NCBI RefSeq assembly: GCF_022201045.2
Contig: NC_068564.1
Location: forward strand, 26,999,001-27,063,000
DNA length: 64,000 bases
From: Citrus sinensis
Taxonomy: Eukaryota; Streptophyta; Magnoliopsida; Sapindales; Rutaceae
Direction of reading: 5' to 3'
This document shows positions 61,381 through 64,000 of the stretch, in pieces. The notes below the pieces were generated by a model. The model was not told where the DNA came from, did no database searches, and saw only the letters and a list, made by a program, of their open reading frames with translations. Each line of letters opens with the position of its first letter. The first letter of the stretch is position 1. The position numbers were made by a program, and so were the translations under genes.

Positions 61381-63636
61381 TCAACTCTTGGCCCTTTTCC
61401 TCTTGCCGCTAGTTTTATTTTTCGACTTTCTAAACCCAGCTCCGTTCTCCTGCCAAAATCAAATGTAGATAATTCATGAGAACAGAAATCCACTGCCAAA
61501 ATATTAGCATAAGATGTTTTAATAGTTACCTTTCTGTATTGTCTATAAGCGGTTTGACCTGACAGCTCCTGCCCACTTCTTGAGATATAGACCTGCACAG
61601 AATCAGCATAAGCTGTAAGTGATCGCAAAGAGATATGCATTGACAAAATAGTCAGAAGCACTGATAATACTGAGACACCATCATAATATCAAAGACCTAA
61701 GAAACAACCAGCCGTTGTGGTTTTCTAAAAGCTCATGTCCTTCCTTTTGTTAGAAAGACAGAACTGACATGAGTACATGATTCAGAAAATATGTGGAGTT
61801 AATCTATATAATAGTTATTTCCTGCATGCAAAGATCCAAGAAGTAAATGAATACTATCTGCTGATTGACTGAAAAGCAAAATTGCTGATACAATAATCCA
61901 GTTACCTTCCTTCCCTCTGGAGATGTATACCAATGACCAGCAGATTGAGTGGTTGCATGAACCCGTCTTTTTCCAGCATCTTTTGGAGCAGTTGAGCTGC
62001 TTTTAGGGTCTACCCAACCTTCAGAAGCATTTGATTTCTTTGATTTGTTTCTTCCCCTTGTTGAACTTTTCTTGCTGTTAATTTTCTGAGTGCCTTTTGG
62101 TTTAGAAGATTCTCCATTGCTAAATTGGCTCCTGAGATATCAATAAATTCAACACGAGTTCATAATGCAAATGCAGTTATTCACAAACAATAAAAGCCAA
62201 AGAAGAAATATCAAGAATTTACATATAGTTAATAACAGGTGCACAAGGCTGCTGGTTCTCTATGCTGGCAACAATGCCTAGTGGGGAAAAGTTGGGCAAG
62301 CGGCTGCGAACCAACTTCTGAATTCTTGGATCATCATGAAAAAAGTAACCATGAGATGGAGGAAGAGGACTAGTCGAATCCCAGCATTGCTCAAATATCT
62401 CAGAGGTGCTTGCAGTTGCATGACATTCTCTACTGTTACCTAGATATGCATCAATTGAAGCTGCATTCTTGTTCTTGAAAGACTGGAAGTACTCTTCACA
62501 GACCTCATCCAGAGCAGGTGTTGGAATGTGAAAGCTCTTCGCTGGACAAAAATCTTTCCATAAATCTTCATTCTGAGGTCTATCCACTAGTACTTTTCTC
62601 TTTTGATCGCTTGCAGTCAATCCTAGTCCTTTTGACGGTGGTTCAATTTTATGAGATCCTTTCTTTATATCTTCACTAACATAAGGATGATCTGAATCAG
62701 AATCAGAATCAAGTAGCTGAAACCTTCGAAGAGGACTGACAGTTAATTTTGGAAACAACAGTCCGCTGTGGCTTGTCTCCATGCTCGCAGAAGAGGGTGC
62801 ATCTGAAGCTAGTTCCCTTTTCCTTGTCTTCGATACGCTAGATGATTGGGTGGTTAAAACTCCACATCCACGCAATGGGATCTTTGAACTGCTACACACA
62901 GAATTATATTGTGCCGGTTGATGCTCATCTGCTCTTAAAGACAGATAAATTATGTAATAACCATCAAAAATTGAAGAATGCACAAAACAATTGGAAGACC
63001 AAAAAAACAAAATTTAGCTCCTAGCCCCTAGCTCGATATGCATAAAATTTAACTTCCCAGTATCAATTTATCAACAGAATTTATAACATTCCTTTTGGAA
63101 GCTAATTTACACTCTAAGCAAAAACCTACATAATTGCATTCACAAATCACCATAGACATAGATTAAATACCTCATCTTAAACTTGTAGCAAATAAACACA
63201 TAAATAAATGAAACCCAGTTTAATAAAATATAAAAATGAATTTTTTTTTTTGTTTTCCATTTTTACCTCTAACAAGCAAATCTTCTTGTGAGGAGAAGTC
63301 TTCAATATCATCATCACCATTTCCATCGCACGAACTCCGCTCTAATTCTTGTGTCTTCACCGACGACGACACGGGGTTTGTGAGAGCAGGTGCGGGCCGT
63401 ACGACTCCTCGTCTGAGGCGCTTAAGGACTCGAGTGGGTTCGGGTCCGGGTTCGGGATCCGAGTCCATGGCTTCCTCCTGCCGGACCTCGTCGGGACTGT
63501 TGGCACGGACCCCCGCATTGTCAGAAGAATCATCTTGCCGAGGTGGATCAAAGGTGGATCGGGTGGGGTTCCGGGCCTCCGACTGGGTTTCCAAATCGAG
63601 CCCCAGAGAAAACGACGGCGCTTCAAAGTCCGCCAT
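61381..63636 (-). CDS. Conserved plant protein of unknown function, probably nuclear
   Basis: Five minus-strand exons, 63636-63267, 62931-62223, 62131-61906, 61592-61530 and 61449-61381, join in frame to 478 residues. I do not recognise a named family. The N-terminus (1-123) is acidic, Ser/Pro-rich and disordered, with a basic patch KRLRRGVVRP. The middle has a Ser/Asp run (LLDSDSDSDHPYVSED) and an apparently structured stretch (LWKDFCPAKSFHIPTPALDEVCEEYFQSFK...DPRIQKLVRSRLPNFSPLG). The C-terminal 120 residues are Lys/Ser/Arg-rich with several possible nuclear localisation signals and a compact motif: DAGKRRV...GHWYTSPEGRKVYISRSGQELSGQTAYRQYRKENGAG (residues spaced, about 410-462), then KRKRAKS at the end. 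The pattern of one well-ordered module in a disordered, basic protein suggests a nuclear or nucleic-acid-associated role, which is inference only. Confidence 0.78.
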
Positions 63637-64000
63637 TAGAAGAATTACGCACTCGCATCGACAGAGAGAGGGAGAAATAGATTGATTTTTGTGTATTTTG
63701 CGCCAAAATCCAAAAATGGAGCGGGCGGGACGGCCATTTGGAAATTTATTTTATTAAAGCCCAGTTTAACGTTTTAATAATTACGGCAGGATAATAAATA
63801 ATAATACAAATAATATAAATAAACTGCGACAATAAACGGTGTCGTTTATTAAATAGATTTAACTAGCCATGCAAAATGTTTACAAACAAAAGTAACTTGT
63901 TTCATTTCAACTACAAGAGTAACAAAACCAACGTGCATAAAAAGACTGGTTCAAACACGAAAGATGCTTGTAACATTCTCTTACAAAGCAGCTAAATTTA
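63637..64000. other. Upstream region of the 61.4-kb gene
   Basis: Contains the 5' leader and presumed promoter of the minus-strand gene. Just upstream there is a TGGGCT-type site II word (AAGCCCAGTTTAA at about 63757). The right end is AT-rich with no further gene before the window ends. Confidence 0.45.

Noticed and set aside
63236..63685. Plus-strand open frames opposite the first exon of the 61.4-kb gene
   Set aside because: GC-rich exon shadows; the minus-strand exon has a start codon, a matched donor and an in-phase next exon.

Overview
This window is nuclear DNA of a eudicot plant. The evidence is intron-rich genes with GT-AG introns, AT-rich introns and intergenic DNA, small non-autonomous hAT-like elements, a degraded Copia retroelement and plant-specific protein families. 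The NLR and several proteins have a rosid, perhaps Citrus-like, flavour, but I cannot prove the species from sequence alone. I rebuilt ten multi-exon or single-exon genes by joining exons at splice sites; each rebuilt reading frame closes exactly (total length divisible by three, one terminal stop).

Layout. 1-3.1 kb: fragments. A partial copy of an RBP45 exon sits at the left edge, followed by an unrecognised minus-strand remnant and a broken CC-NB-ARC resistance gene without its LRR. 3.7-16.45 kb (minus): URB1, a very large nucleolar protein for 60S ribosome biogenesis. 16.8-21.7 kb (plus): RBP45, a three-RRM poly(U)/poly(A)-type RNA-binding protein, divergent from URB1 across a short shared promoter with telo-boxes and site II motifs. 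23.2-23.7 kb (minus): a LEA14-type protein. 24.2 kb (minus): tRNA-Ala(AGC). 24.5-28.7 kb (minus): DEAD-box helicase RH32 (Dbp4/DDX10 type). 30.4-35.9 kb (plus): an ataxin-2 SM-domain protein with a PAM2 motif. 36.85-38.2 kb (minus): an AT-hook protein. 38.8-46 kb: repeat-rich DNA with a triple 190-bp tandem repeat, a nest of hAT-like elements and a Copia derivative. 47.06-48.93 kb (minus): a coconut/Limnanthes-type lysophosphatidate acyltransferase. 49-55 kb: duplicated and repeat-rich intergenic DNA. 55.9-60.7 kb (plus): HSP70-16, an Hsp110-type chaperone. 61.4-63.6 kb (minus): a conserved plant nuclear-looking protein of unknown function.

How the genes relate. Five neighbours work with RNA: URB1 (60S assembly), RH32 (rRNA processing helicase), RBP45 (mRNA binding), the SM/PAM2 protein (predicted poly(A)-binding-protein partner) and tRNA-Ala. 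From memory, the series RBP45, RH32, SM/PAM2 protein, AT-hook protein matches the Arabidopsis series At5g54900, At5g54910, At5g54920, At5g54930, so this looks like a conserved microsyntenic block into which LEA14 and the tRNA are interspersed. I saw no new self-contained system. The most notable items are the nested hAT elements (one with a perfect 8-bp target duplication), a partial RBP45 duplication, repeat-mediated breakage of the NLR, the bidirectional ribosome-biogenesis promoter, several tandem duplications in introns, and the uncharacterised C-terminal module at 61.4-62.1 kb.
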